Shown here: positions 1 to 6,755 of the stretch, piece by piece
Layout of the letters: each line of letters starts with the position of its first letter
How positions within the stretch are numbered: position 1 is the stretch's first letter
NCBI GenBank assembly: GCA_947473475.1
Contig: CANJBZ010000017.1
Span: 1-64,000, forward strand
Direction of reading: 5' to 3'
From: Alphaproteobacteria bacterium
GTDB taxonomy: Bacteria; Pseudomonadota; Alphaproteobacteria; Micropepsales; Micropepsaceae
Length of the DNA stretch: 64,000 nt
Notes under the pieces: generated by a model
The model's input: only the letters and a program-made list of their open reading frames with translations
What the model was told of the DNA's origin: nothing
Databases searched by the model: none
Translations under genes and position numbers: made by a program

Positions 1-203
1 AAAGAAACCCGGAACCGACAGCTGCGCAGCGATGCCAGCCTGACCTCACAGACCGGGGCGCCAACCGCTTGCTCCCCGATAACCCGTCAACAAAAAAGCG
101 GACACATCACGAGCTACATAAACCGGACAACTTGATTAGCTAGCAACAGAGAAGCTCGCGGCTCGTTGTATATTCGCGTTCGATTCCTGAAAGGAGACCA
201 CCG

Positions 204-563
204 TTGAGCGAACCCAAGACCCAGACCGGAGGCTGCCATTGCGGCCATGTCCGTTATCAAGCGCAGGCCAACCTCGAACACGTGCTGTCGTGCAACTGCT
301 CGATCTGCACCCAGCGCGGCCTTTTGCTGACCTTTCTACCTGCGGCCCAGTTTCACCTGGAATCGGGTGGCGATGATCTCGTCGAATACCGCTTCAACAA
401 GCACGTCATCCGGCATCTCTTCTGCCCAGTTTGCGGCATCGAGGCTTTCGCCCGCGGAACGGCACCCGACGGTACCGAGACGATTGCACTCAACGTCCGC
501 ACCATCGACGGTATCGACGTGTCCACGCTGAAACCCCAGTCTTACGACGGCCGAAGCAAGTAA
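204..563 (+). CDS. GFA family zinc-binding protein (CENP-V/GFA domain)
   Basis: A 119-residue single-domain protein of the glutathione-dependent formaldehyde-activating (GFA/CENP-V) superfamily. The zinc-site cysteines are visible as CHC at 11-13, CNCSIC at 30-35 and CPVC at 74-77, the usual seven-cysteine pattern. The start is a TTG at 204, chosen because an AAGGAG ribosome-binding site lies at 191-196 with suitable spacing and because the protein then begins just before the first cysteine pair. Most members have no proven substrate, and the formaldehyde link is inherited from one founding protein, so a specific reaction is not assigned. No operon partner is obvious; the next gene starts about 160 bases downstream with its own ribosome-binding site. 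Confidence 0.88.
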   Translation: MSEPKTQTGGCHCGHVRYQAQANLEHVLSCNCSICTQRGLLLTFLPAAQFHLESGGDDLVEYRFNKHVIRHLFCPVCGIEAFARGTAPDGTETIALNVRTIDGIDVSTLKPQSYDGRSK

Positions 564-726
564 TGGCAAGGCGCGGTCGCGGCCCTGAACGGAATGTAAA
601 CCTCGGGTTACGCGAGCCTCTCCTCCAAGCAATGGGGCGTCTGCTTAAACGGCGTTGTAACGGGCGCTCCAAAAAGGCAAAATGGGAGCTACATCTCAAG
701 CAAAATCCTTTGGAGGGAATCGGACA

Positions 727-1347
727 ATGAAGCTTTTCGTCGGACTCGCGGCGGCCGCAGCGGCCACCGCAATGATCGGCGCTGCTGTGGCGGCCGAAAG
801 CGACTTCGTCATTCGTGGCGACGCGGCCAAGCAGCTCCTGGAACAGAACTCGATCAATCTCGCGACGGCCGAGAAAATCGCCAAGGCCTGCGTCGACGAA
901 GCGGTGAAGGAAAACGTCGGCGTCTCCATCGCGATCTACGACCAATATGGCGAGCCGGTTTACATGTACCGCATGGATGGACAGCCGCGGGTCGCCATCG
1001 AAACCGCGATCATGAAGGCGAAGACGACCCTCAACACGCGTCAATCCAGCAAAGTGGTGATGAACGCGGTGCGCAGTGGCAACCAGAGCGAAGCGCGTGC
1101 AATTTCCTTCGGCAATTTCGCCAATTCGGGCGCGCTGCCGATCACCATCAACGGCAACCAGTTCATCGGCGCCATTGGCGTCGGCGGCTCGGCGCCGCGC
1201 GTACCGGCATGGAGCGATGAAATCTGCGCCTGGCGCGCACTGACCAAAGTGATGGGCCAGCAGCCCGCGCTGCTTCCCGACGTTCCGGCTGCGGCCGCCG
1301 CCGGCGGTGGCAATGGCCCGCGCGGCAACGGCGCCCCGAACCGTTAA
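727..1347 (+). CDS. Exported HbpS/GlcG (DUF336) protein, paralogue 1
   Basis: First of five consecutive paralogues. It has 206 residues: an N-terminal signal peptide (about residues 1-23, ending AAVAA), then a GlcG/HbpS (DUF336) domain. The start is the ATG at 727, preceded by GGAGGG at 712-717; a longer in-frame start at 682 would hide the signal peptide. Family hallmarks are the NLATAEKIAKAC helix, IGAIGVGGSAPR, and the C-terminal EICAWRAL...LLPD. Two cysteines (55 and 167) are conserved in all five copies and could form a periplasmic disulfide. Known members (HbpS, GlcG, the PduO C-domain) bind haem or cobalamin or have no known role, so only a ligand-binding periplasmic role is inferred. 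The protein ends in a Gly/Pro/Asn-rich tail, GNGAPNR. Confidence 0.88.
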   Translation: MKLFVGLAAAAAATAMIGAAVAAESDFVIRGDAAKQLLEQNSINLATAEKIAKACVDEAVKENVGVSIAIYDQYGEPVYMYRMDGQPRVAIETAIMKAKTTLNTRQSSKVVMNAVRSGNQSEARAISFGNFANSGALPITINGNQFIGAIGVGGSAPRVPAWSDEICAWRALTKVMGQQPALLPDVPAAAAAGGGNGPRGNGAPNR

Positions 1348-1378
1348 GCGATAGCGAACAGCGAATAGGAGACATCAC

Positions 1379-2002
1379 ATGAAAAATTATTCTGGATTTG
1401 CGATCGCTGCGGCTGCTACCGCGATGATCGGTGCAGCCTTCGCGGCTGAAAGCGACAAGTTTGTGCAGCGCGGCGATGCCGCCAAGCGCATCATGGAGCA
1501 GAACACCATCAACATCGCGACCGCCGAAGCGATCGCCAAAGCCTGCATCGACGAAGCGACGAAGGAAGGCGTGAAGGTCAGCATCGTGGTGATGGATCAG
1601 TTCGGTGAACCTGTTTACTTCACCCGCATGGACGGCCAGGGCAAGGCCAACGTCGATACCTCGTTCATGAAAGCCAAGACCGCGCTGAATATGCGCGCGC
1701 CCAGCAAGACGGTGATGAACCAGGTGCTGCAAGGCCGCTCTTCCGAGCTGCGTCAGTATTCTTTCGGCAACTTTGCCAATTCCGGCGGCCTGCCGATCAT
1801 CGTCAACGGCAACCAGCTGATCGGCGCCATCGGCGTCGGCGGCTCGGCGCCGCGCGTGCCGGTGTGGAGCGATGAAATCTGCGCCTGGCGCGCGCTGACC
1901 AAAGTCATGGGTCCGCAACCGCCGCTGCTGCCCGATGTGCAGCGCAGCGCGGAATCCGGCGGCGGCGCCGGCCCGCGCAACAACGGTGCGCCGAACCAGT
2001 AA
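1379..2002 (+). CDS. Exported HbpS/GlcG (DUF336) protein, paralogue 2
   Basis: A 207-residue close paralogue of the preceding gene, 31 bases downstream and probably co-transcribed with it. It has a signal peptide (residues 1-23), the DUF336 domain with INIATAEAIAKAC and IGAIGVGGSAPR, and the paired cysteines 56 and 168. The low-complexity tail ends NNGAPNQ, nearly the same as copies 1 and 4. ATG 1379 follows AGGAGA at 1367-1372. A strong hairpin with a T-run directly after the stop marks the end of the transcript holding copies 1 and 2. Function is unknown beyond a probable periplasmic ligand-binding role. Confidence 0.88.
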   Translation: MKNYSGFAIAAAATAMIGAAFAAESDKFVQRGDAAKRIMEQNTINIATAEAIAKACIDEATKEGVKVSIVVMDQFGEPVYFTRMDGQGKANVDTSFMKAKTALNMRAPSKTVMNQVLQGRSSELRQYSFGNFANSGGLPIIVNGNQLIGAIGVGGSAPRVPVWSDEICAWRALTKVMGPQPPLLPDVQRSAESGGGAGPRNNGAPNQ

Positions 2003-2020
2003 TCTTCGGTATTTGATGGG

Positions 2021-2049
2021 AAAAAGGCCCCTTAGCCGGGGCCTTTTTC
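2021..2049 (+). terminator. Intrinsic terminator after HbpS paralogue 2
   Basis: Perfect 11-bp stem AAAAAGGCCCC (2021-2031) / GGGGCCTTTTT (2038-2048) with a 6-base loop, the T-run forming the end of the stem. It lies 19 bases after the stop codon and separates copies 1-2 from copy 3. Confidence 0.85.
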
Positions 2050-2133
2050 TTGTTCGGGTTGTGCAAACCCCCTGCAAAATGTCAAAATGTTCATCAGATG
2101 CTGAAGCCAGCATCGCAACCGGAGGGAATCCAC

Positions 2134-2760
2134 ATGAAGCTTCATCTCGCGCTGTTGGCTGGCATTGCAGCCACGGCTATCGCCGGGTCGGCGTTCGGCG
2201 CCGCCTCGATCAACGACGTCGTCCAAAAGGGCGACTCCGCCAAAAAAGTCATGGAAAAGAACCAGATCAACCTGGCGACCGCCAAGGCGATCGGCGACCA
2301 CTGCCTGAACGAAGCCGCTGCCAAGGGCATGGGCGTCAGCGTCGTCATCATCGACCAGTTTGGCGTCATCACCTATTACGTCCGCGGCGACGGCCAGGGC
2401 AAAACCAACACGGAATCCGCTCTGTGGAAGGCCCGCACGACGCTGAACACGCGCGCCGCCAGCAAGGCACAGATGAACGCGGTTCGCACCGGCGCCGTCT
2501 CCGAAGCCCGCGTCACCTGGCAGGGCAATTTCGCCAATGCCGGCGCGCTTCCGATCGTCGTTGACGGTCAGTTCCTCGGCGCCATCGGCGTCGGCGGTAT
2601 GGCCGCGACTCCCCCGACCTGGAGCGACGAAATCTGCGGCTACAACGCGCTCGTGGCCGTGCTCGGCCCGCAGCCCGCGCTGCTGCCCGACATGCCGAAC
2701 CCCTACGCCATCAGCAATGCTGGCGGCGCCGGCGCACGTCCGCCCGCAGCTCCGCGCTAA
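2134..2760 (+). CDS. Exported HbpS/GlcG (DUF336) protein, paralogue 3
   Basis: A 208-residue third copy. The start is ATG 2134, chosen because GGAGGGA at 2120-2126 precedes it and the signal peptide (MKLHLALLAG...FGA, residues 1-23) then sits at the N terminus. The DUF336 core carries INLATAKAIGDHC, IGAIGVGG and SDEICGYNAL, with conserved cysteines 57 and 168. The tail differs (ends ARPPAAPR). It is flanked by a terminator on each side, so it appears to be transcribed alone. Copies 1-3 resemble each other more than they resemble copies 4-5. Confidence 0.87.
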   Translation: MKLHLALLAGIAATAIAGSAFGAASINDVVQKGDSAKKVMEKNQINLATAKAIGDHCLNEAAAKGMGVSVVIIDQFGVITYYVRGDGQGKTNTESALWKARTTLNTRAASKAQMNAVRTGAVSEARVTWQGNFANAGALPIVVDGQFLGAIGVGGMAATPPTWSDEICGYNALVAVLGPQPALLPDMPNPYAISNAGGAGARPPAAPR

Positions 2761-2783
2761 GCAGAGCATCGCTTGCAACATCG

Positions 2784-2820
2784 GGCCTCGCGCAAGCCTT
2801 GCGCGGGGCCTTTTGTTTGT
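2784..2820 (+). terminator. Intrinsic terminator after HbpS paralogue 3
   Basis: 12-bp stem GGCCTCGCGCAA (2784-2795) / TTGCGCGGGGCC (2799-2810) with one T-G wobble, followed by TTTTGTTTGT. It lies 24 bases after the stop. Confidence 0.8.
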
Positions 2821-2899
2821 CTGGTCTTTTGTTTCTCTGGCCTCCCGTGGCATGTTCCCGCCCAAGATGCGGGAGCATCCAGCCATCAGGGAGGATTTC

Positions 2900-3559
2900 A
2901 TGAAATTCGCAAGCCTAATGGGCGCAGCCGCCGTGCTCGCCGTTTCCGGCGCTTATGCCGCCACCAGCTATGACGGCAACGGTCAGGTGCCGCAGCAATT
3001 TGTGCTGTCCGGCAAAGCGGCCGACAGACTGCACGACCATATTTCCATCAATCTCGCCACCGCCGAAAAGCTCGCCGCGGCGTGCGAAGCCATCGCCAAA
3101 AAGAACAACAGCCAGGTCGTGGTCGTCGTGCTCGACCCGCAAGGCTTGCCGGTTCTGCTCCGCCGCATGGATGGCGAGGGCCATGTCCAGATCAACGCGA
3201 CCCAGCAGAAGGCGCTCACGGCGCTCCGCACGCGCGCGCCCAGCCGTGTGCTGAACAACCGCAACGTGGAAGATCCCTTCACCAACCAGAACATGTCCGG
3301 CTACGGCCTGACGACGCAGGAAGGCGGCCTTCCCATCATCGTCAACGGCCAGCTTATCGGCGCCATCGGCGTCGGCGGCATTCCGCCGGTCGAGCGCAAC
3401 GCCACCTACGGCGAAGAGATGTGCGCCCGCGACGCGCTGGAAGCCGTAATCGGCCCGCAGCCCGCGCTGCTCCCCGATCTGGCAGCCGAGCGGCGCACGC
3501 GCCCGCAAGGTGCAGGCGGCGGCGCTGGCCGCGCCGGCAACGGTGCCCCGAACCGGTGA
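2900..3559 (+). CDS. Exported HbpS/GlcG (DUF336) protein, paralogue 4
   Basis: A 219-residue fourth copy. ATG 2900 follows GGGAGGA at 2888-2894; the signal peptide is about residues 1-20 (ends GAYA). It has an insertion after the signal (SYDGNGQVPQQFVLS) and the motif LHDHISINLATAEKLAAAC, shared with copy 5 and absent from copies 1-3, so copies 4 and 5 form a second subfamily whose paired His residues (DH and HD around residue 45-47) are candidate metal or haem ligands. Conserved cysteines are at 62 and 175. The C-terminal tail again ends GNGAPNR. Confidence 0.87.
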   Translation: MKFASLMGAAAVLAVSGAYAATSYDGNGQVPQQFVLSGKAADRLHDHISINLATAEKLAAACEAIAKKNNSQVVVVVLDPQGLPVLLRRMDGEGHVQINATQQKALTALRTRAPSRVLNNRNVEDPFTNQNMSGYGLTTQEGGLPIIVNGQLIGAIGVGGIPPVERNATYGEEMCARDALEAVIGPQPALLPDLAAERRTRPQGAGGGAGRAGNGAPNR

Positions 3560-3566
3560 GAACAAG

Positions 3567-3653
3567 GTGAGTAGTGAGTGGGGAGTAGTGTGTCGGGTAA
3601 CAATCCCGCCGCGGCTTCCCTTCACTACTCACGATTCACCACTCACTCCTCAC
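3567..3653. repeat. Imperfect intergenic palindrome (TGAGTAGTGAG type)
   Basis: Arms 3567-3581 and 3639-3653 are complementary with one mismatch and are built from GTGAGTAGTGAGT-like repeats. The element lies between HbpS copies 4 and 5. A related, less perfect palindrome follows copy 5 at 4346-4425. It could form a large hairpin in the transcript, but no T-run follows, so it is not called a terminator. Confidence 0.65.
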
Positions 3654-3666
3654 CCATGAGAGATCC

Positions 3667-4335
3667 ATGCGCGACAGAAAATTCGTTATCGGCTTGATGG
3701 CCGGACTTGCCGGCGGCGGGCTGCTCGCCGTGGCCGGTGCAACCATTGCCGCCGAGCGGCACCCCGTTTTCCAATTCGGGCCCGTGCCGCCGCAATTCGT
3801 CATAAGCCCGGAAGACGGCGCCCGCAGTCACGACCACATTTCCATCAAGGCTGAAGTCGCCGAGCGGCTATCCCACGTCTGCGAAGCCGCGGCCAAAGCC
3901 CATGGCGGTTCGGCGACCATCGTCATCCTGGATCCGTTCGGCATGATCATTCACGAACACCGGATGGACGGTCAGACCTACATCAATCAGAAGGCCGCCG
4001 AAAACAAAGCCCGGACCGCGCTGCTGACGCGCGAGCCCTCGCACGTGCTGACCAACCGTGCGTTCGACGATGTGTCGACGCTGATCCGCATGGATCAGTT
4101 CGGCCTGAACGTGCAGGAAGGCGGCCTTCCCATCATCGTCGGTGACCAGATGATCGGCGCGATCGGTGTCGGCGGCGGCGCCGGCGGCGCATCCTATGGC
4201 GAAGAACGCTGCGCGCACGACGCCTTGACCGAAGTGTTCGGACCGCAGCCTCCGTTGCTCCCGCCGCCCGCCGGCGGACGCACCAATGGCGGCGGCTTCC
4301 CGCAACGCGCGGCACCGCCAGCCGCCGGCCGATGA
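3667..4335 (+). CDS. Exported HbpS/GlcG (DUF336) protein, paralogue 5
   Basis: A 222-residue fifth copy. The N terminus MRDRKFVIGLMAGLAGGG is a signal peptide or signal anchor (residues 1-29). The domain carries PPQFVISPEDGARSHDHISI, matching copy 4, then IGAIGVGGGAGG and a C-terminal GEERCAHDAL...LLPPPAGG. Conserved cysteines are at 72 and 182. Its Pro/Gly-rich tail ends APPAAGR, unlike the NGAPNR ending of copies 1, 2 and 4. The role is unknown; by family it is a periplasmic small-ligand (haem or corrinoid) binder. Confidence 0.86.
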   Translation: MRDRKFVIGLMAGLAGGGLLAVAGATIAAERHPVFQFGPVPPQFVISPEDGARSHDHISIKAEVAERLSHVCEAAAKAHGGSATIVILDPFGMIIHEHRMDGQTYINQKAAENKARTALLTREPSHVLTNRAFDDVSTLIRMDQFGLNVQEGGLPIIVGDQMIGAIGVGGGAGGASYGEERCAHDALTEVFGPQPPLLPPPAGGRTNGGGFPQRAAPPAAGR

Positions 4336-4345
4336 GATAACGGAT

Positions 4346-4425
4346 GAGTCGTGAGTAGGGTATCGTGATTAAAGAGCCGGCGCGTGGCGGCTGCTATTCA
4401 CCACCTACTACTCACCACTCACCTT
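4346..4425. repeat. Second TGAGTAGTGAG-type palindrome
   Basis: GTGAGTAGGG at 4351-4360 is partly complementary to the CCTACTACTCACCACTCAC stretch about 45 bases further on. It is a degenerate relative of the element at 3567-3653 and sits between HbpS copy 5 and the glyoxalase gene. Confidence 0.5.
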
Positions 4426-4455
4426 TCCCCACATCACCACACCCGGAGCGATCTC

Positions 4456-4896
4456 GTGCAATACCTTCACACCATGGTTCGCGTTGCCGACCTTGAAAAG
4501 AGCCTCGCCTTCTATTGCGGGCTGCTGGGGCTGAAAGAAATCAGCCGCCAGGAAAGCGAGAAGGGACGCTTCACGCTCGTGTTCCTTGCTGCGCCGGGCG
4601 ATGAAGATCTGGCCCATGAGCGCAAGGGACCGATGGTCGAGCTGACCTACAATTGGGACCCGGAGGTCTACACGGGCGGGCGCAATTTCGGTCACCTCGC
4701 CTATCGGGTCGATGACATCTATGCGGCCTGTAAGAAATTCATGGACGGCGGCGTGACCATCAACCGGCCGCCGCGTGACGGCCACATGGCGTTCATCCGC
4801 TCGCCGGACGGTATCTCCATAGAACTGCTCCAACGCGGCCCCGCTCTACCGCCGCAAGAGCCCTGGACCTCCATGCCCAACACCGGCGCCTGGTAG
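4456..4896 (+). CDS. gloA: Lactoylglutathione lyase (glyoxalase I)
   Basis: A 146-residue enzyme that converts the methylglyoxal-glutathione hemithioacetal to S-lactoylglutathione in the cytoplasm. All four metal ligands are present: His5 (LHTMVRV), Glu62 (MVELTYNW), His80 (FGHLAYRV) and Glu123 (ISIELLQ). These positions closely match the Ni-type E. coli enzyme. The start is GTG 4456, preceded by CGGAG at 4443-4447. An upstream in-frame ATG would add 24 residues unlike the family, ahead of the canonical MxxLHTM beginning. The gene is 10 bases upstream of a cupin gene, so the two are probably co-transcribed. Confidence 0.93.
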   Translation: MQYLHTMVRVADLEKSLAFYCGLLGLKEISRQESEKGRFTLVFLAAPGDEDLAHERKGPMVELTYNWDPEVYTGGRNFGHLAYRVDDIYAACKKFMDGGVTINRPPRDGHMAFIRSPDGISIELLQRGPALPPQEPWTSMPNTGAW

Positions 4897-4906
4897 CCCC
4901 TCACAC

Positions 4907-5470
4907 ATGCCGCTCCATCAAGGCCGACGAATTGTTACCGGGCACGACGAGCAAGGCCGCTCCGTCCTCATTGAGGATGCGCCGCCAGAAAATGTCGTGC
5001 CAAACCCGTCCGATCCGGATCGCGGCCATATAAATTTCTGGCGCACGGACGGTGTACCAGCGAGCAATGCCGAGTTCGTCGATCCCATGGCCGGGCCGCC
5101 CTGCCCGCTGCCGCCGCCCCAGGGCGGCATCATGTTCCGCTACTTTCAGATCGCACCGGAAAAGAACGAAGCCGGCCTCTCTAAGGAAGAACGCGACCGC
5201 CGCATGGCGCGCATGTTTGAAGCGGCGGGCGCCGGCCACGCGCGGCTGGCGATGAACCGCCACCCCTCCATGCACCGCACCGAATCGGTCGACTACATCA
5301 TCCTGCTCAAAGGCGAGGTCACCTGCCTGCTGGACATCGGCGAAGTGCAAATGAAGCCCTTCGACGTGCTGATCCAGCGCGGTACCAACCACGGCTGGGT
5401 CAACCACGGCGACGAACCCGCCCTGCTGGTCGCCGTCCTCGTCGACGCAACGCCCCTCCCGCGCGGCTAA
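4907..5470 (+). CDS. Cupin-domain protein
   Basis: A 187-residue protein with a C-terminal cupin_2 domain. Cupin motif 1 is visible as PSMHRTESVDYIILLKGE (about residues 119-136) and motif 2 as GTNHGWVNHG (about 157-166), giving plausible His and Glu metal ligands, although motif 1 has a single His where many cupins have HxH. The N-terminal 60 residues (GHDEQGRSVL..., INFWRTDG) are typical of a cupin subfamily seen beside aromatic-acid catabolic genes. No reaction can be assigned. It begins 10 bases after gloA. Confidence 0.8.
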   Translation: MPLHQGRRIVTGHDEQGRSVLIEDAPPENVVPNPSDPDRGHINFWRTDGVPASNAEFVDPMAGPPCPLPPPQGGIMFRYFQIAPEKNEAGLSKEERDRRMARMFEAAGAGHARLAMNRHPSMHRTESVDYIILLKGEVTCLLDIGEVQMKPFDVLIQRGTNHGWVNHGDEPALLVAVLVDATPLPRG

Positions 5471-5472
5471 CC

Positions 5473-5516
5473 CAGCCCCTCGCCCCTTTTCGGGGAGAGG
5501 GTTGGGGTGAGGGGGT
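5473..5516. repeat. GC-rich palindromic intergenic repeat
   Basis: CCCCTCGCCCC pairs with GGGGTGAGGGG across an inner CGGGGAGAGGG stretch. It belongs to the same loose family of C4TCTC4/G4AGAG4-type palindromes found at 9300-9391 and 46128-46151. Confidence 0.6.
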
Positions 5517-5675
5517 GGTCCGTCCGCGCGACATGGCATTCGCCACAGTGCTTCCCCGCGATACGCGGGCGTGGTCGCAAAATCTTCCGCCCCACCAGCC
5601 CTTCCGCACCATTGCGGTCTTGCGCCCGGATCGCCCTTCCCCTATATCCGCTCGCCCCTACATAAGGGGTCGTGA

Positions 5676-5752
<77 letters not shown>

Positions 5753-5753
5753 A

Positions 5754-5790
5754 AAGGCCCGCTGGTTTTCGCCAGCGGGCCTTGTCTTTT
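5754..5790 (+). terminator. Intrinsic terminator after tRNA-fMet
   Basis: Perfect 12-bp stem AAGGCCCGCTGG (5754-5765) / CCAGCGGGCCTT (5772-5783), loop TTTTCG, followed by GTCTTTTT. It starts two bases after the CCA end. Confidence 0.9.
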
Positions 5791-5831
5791 TGGGGCCTGG
5801 ACTTCTTCAGCCAGCCAGCCAACACCTGACT

Positions 5832-6752
5832 ATGCCCGATCCACAACCGCCGGACAGCCTATCCGCCTATCTCGCGCCTGAGGGCTTCGTCGCGGACCTC
5901 CAGCACGAACTGGGCGGTGACGCCTTGGAGACGCATGACCGCCTGGTTCTGGCGCGCACAGCCAATCCAAGACCCGTCTGGGTAGCCAACACCTGGCACG
6001 CGCCGCAGCGCATCGAGATCGCCTCCATCGGAGATGCCGTCAAGAAACTGCGCGCCATCCAACGCAATTGGGCGCTTTATTCTTACGCCGAACACCGCCG
6101 AGCCGCGCTGATTGCCGAGCAGTTGCCTAAAGTTTCCGCCAAGCCTCTGAGCTTCGGCGCACCCGCGCCATCCGCGCCGCTGGGGTCGTGGACCCTACTC
6201 GACAAGACCACGCTGCTGGCGGCGCCGCGCTGTTCCAGCCCGTTTCCCAACGGCGAGGTACACTTCATCGAGGACCGCACCACCCCGCCGAGCCGCGCCT
6301 ATCTGAAGCTGTGGGAGCTGTTCACGCTCCTGGGCGAACATCCCAAGCCGGGCGAGTTTTGTCTCGACCTCGGCGCCAGCCCGGGCGGCTGGAGCTGGGT
6401 GCTGGCCGGGTTAGGCGCCCGCGTACACAGCGTCGACAAAGCGCCGCTCGATCCCGCCATCGCCGCGCACCCGAATATCGAGACCTTACGCGAAAGCGCC
6501 TTCGGGCTGGATCCCGCCAAAGTGGGTCCGGTGGATTGGCTCTTCTCGGATATCGTCTGCTATCCGGCGCGGCTCTATACGCTGGTCGAAAAATGGCGCG
6601 CCACGGGCAACGTGCGCCGCTTCGCCTGCACGCTCAAATTCCAGGGCCCGACCGATTTCGACACCATGCGCAAATTCGCGGCCATCCCGGACTCGCGGCT
6701 TCTGCACCTGCACGCCAACAAGCACGAGCTCACCTGGATCAAACTGCGCTGA
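5832..6752 (+). CDS. RlmM-like 23S rRNA 2'-O-methyltransferase (FtsJ fold)
   Basis: A 306-residue SAM-dependent methyltransferase. The N-terminal ~130 residues correspond to the THUMP-like part of RlmM, followed by an FtsJ/RrmJ Rossmann domain: SAM motif LDLGASPGGWSWVL, acidic motif VHSVD, and the K-D-K-E tetrad visible as AYLKLW, LFSDIVCYP, CTLKFQG and KHELTW. E. coli RlmM methylates C2498 of 23S rRNA; this protein is shorter (366 residues in E. coli), so the exact target is inferred. The start is ATG 5832 (MPDPQPP). An earlier in-frame codon would place the start inside the tRNA terminator region. Confidence 0.8.
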   Translation: MPDPQPPDSLSAYLAPEGFVADLQHELGGDALETHDRLVLARTANPRPVWVANTWHAPQRIEIASIGDAVKKLRAIQRNWALYSYAEHRRAALIAEQLPKVSAKPLSFGAPAPSAPLGSWTLLDKTTLLAAPRCSSPFPNGEVHFIEDRTTPPSRAYLKLWELFTLLGEHPKPGEFCLDLGASPGGWSWVLAGLGARVHSVDKAPLDPAIAAHPNIETLRESAFGLDPAKVGPVDWLFSDIVCYPARLYTLVEKWRATGNVRRFACTLKFQGPTDFDTMRKFAAIPDSRLLHLHANKHELTWIKLR

Positions 6753-6755
6753 CCC

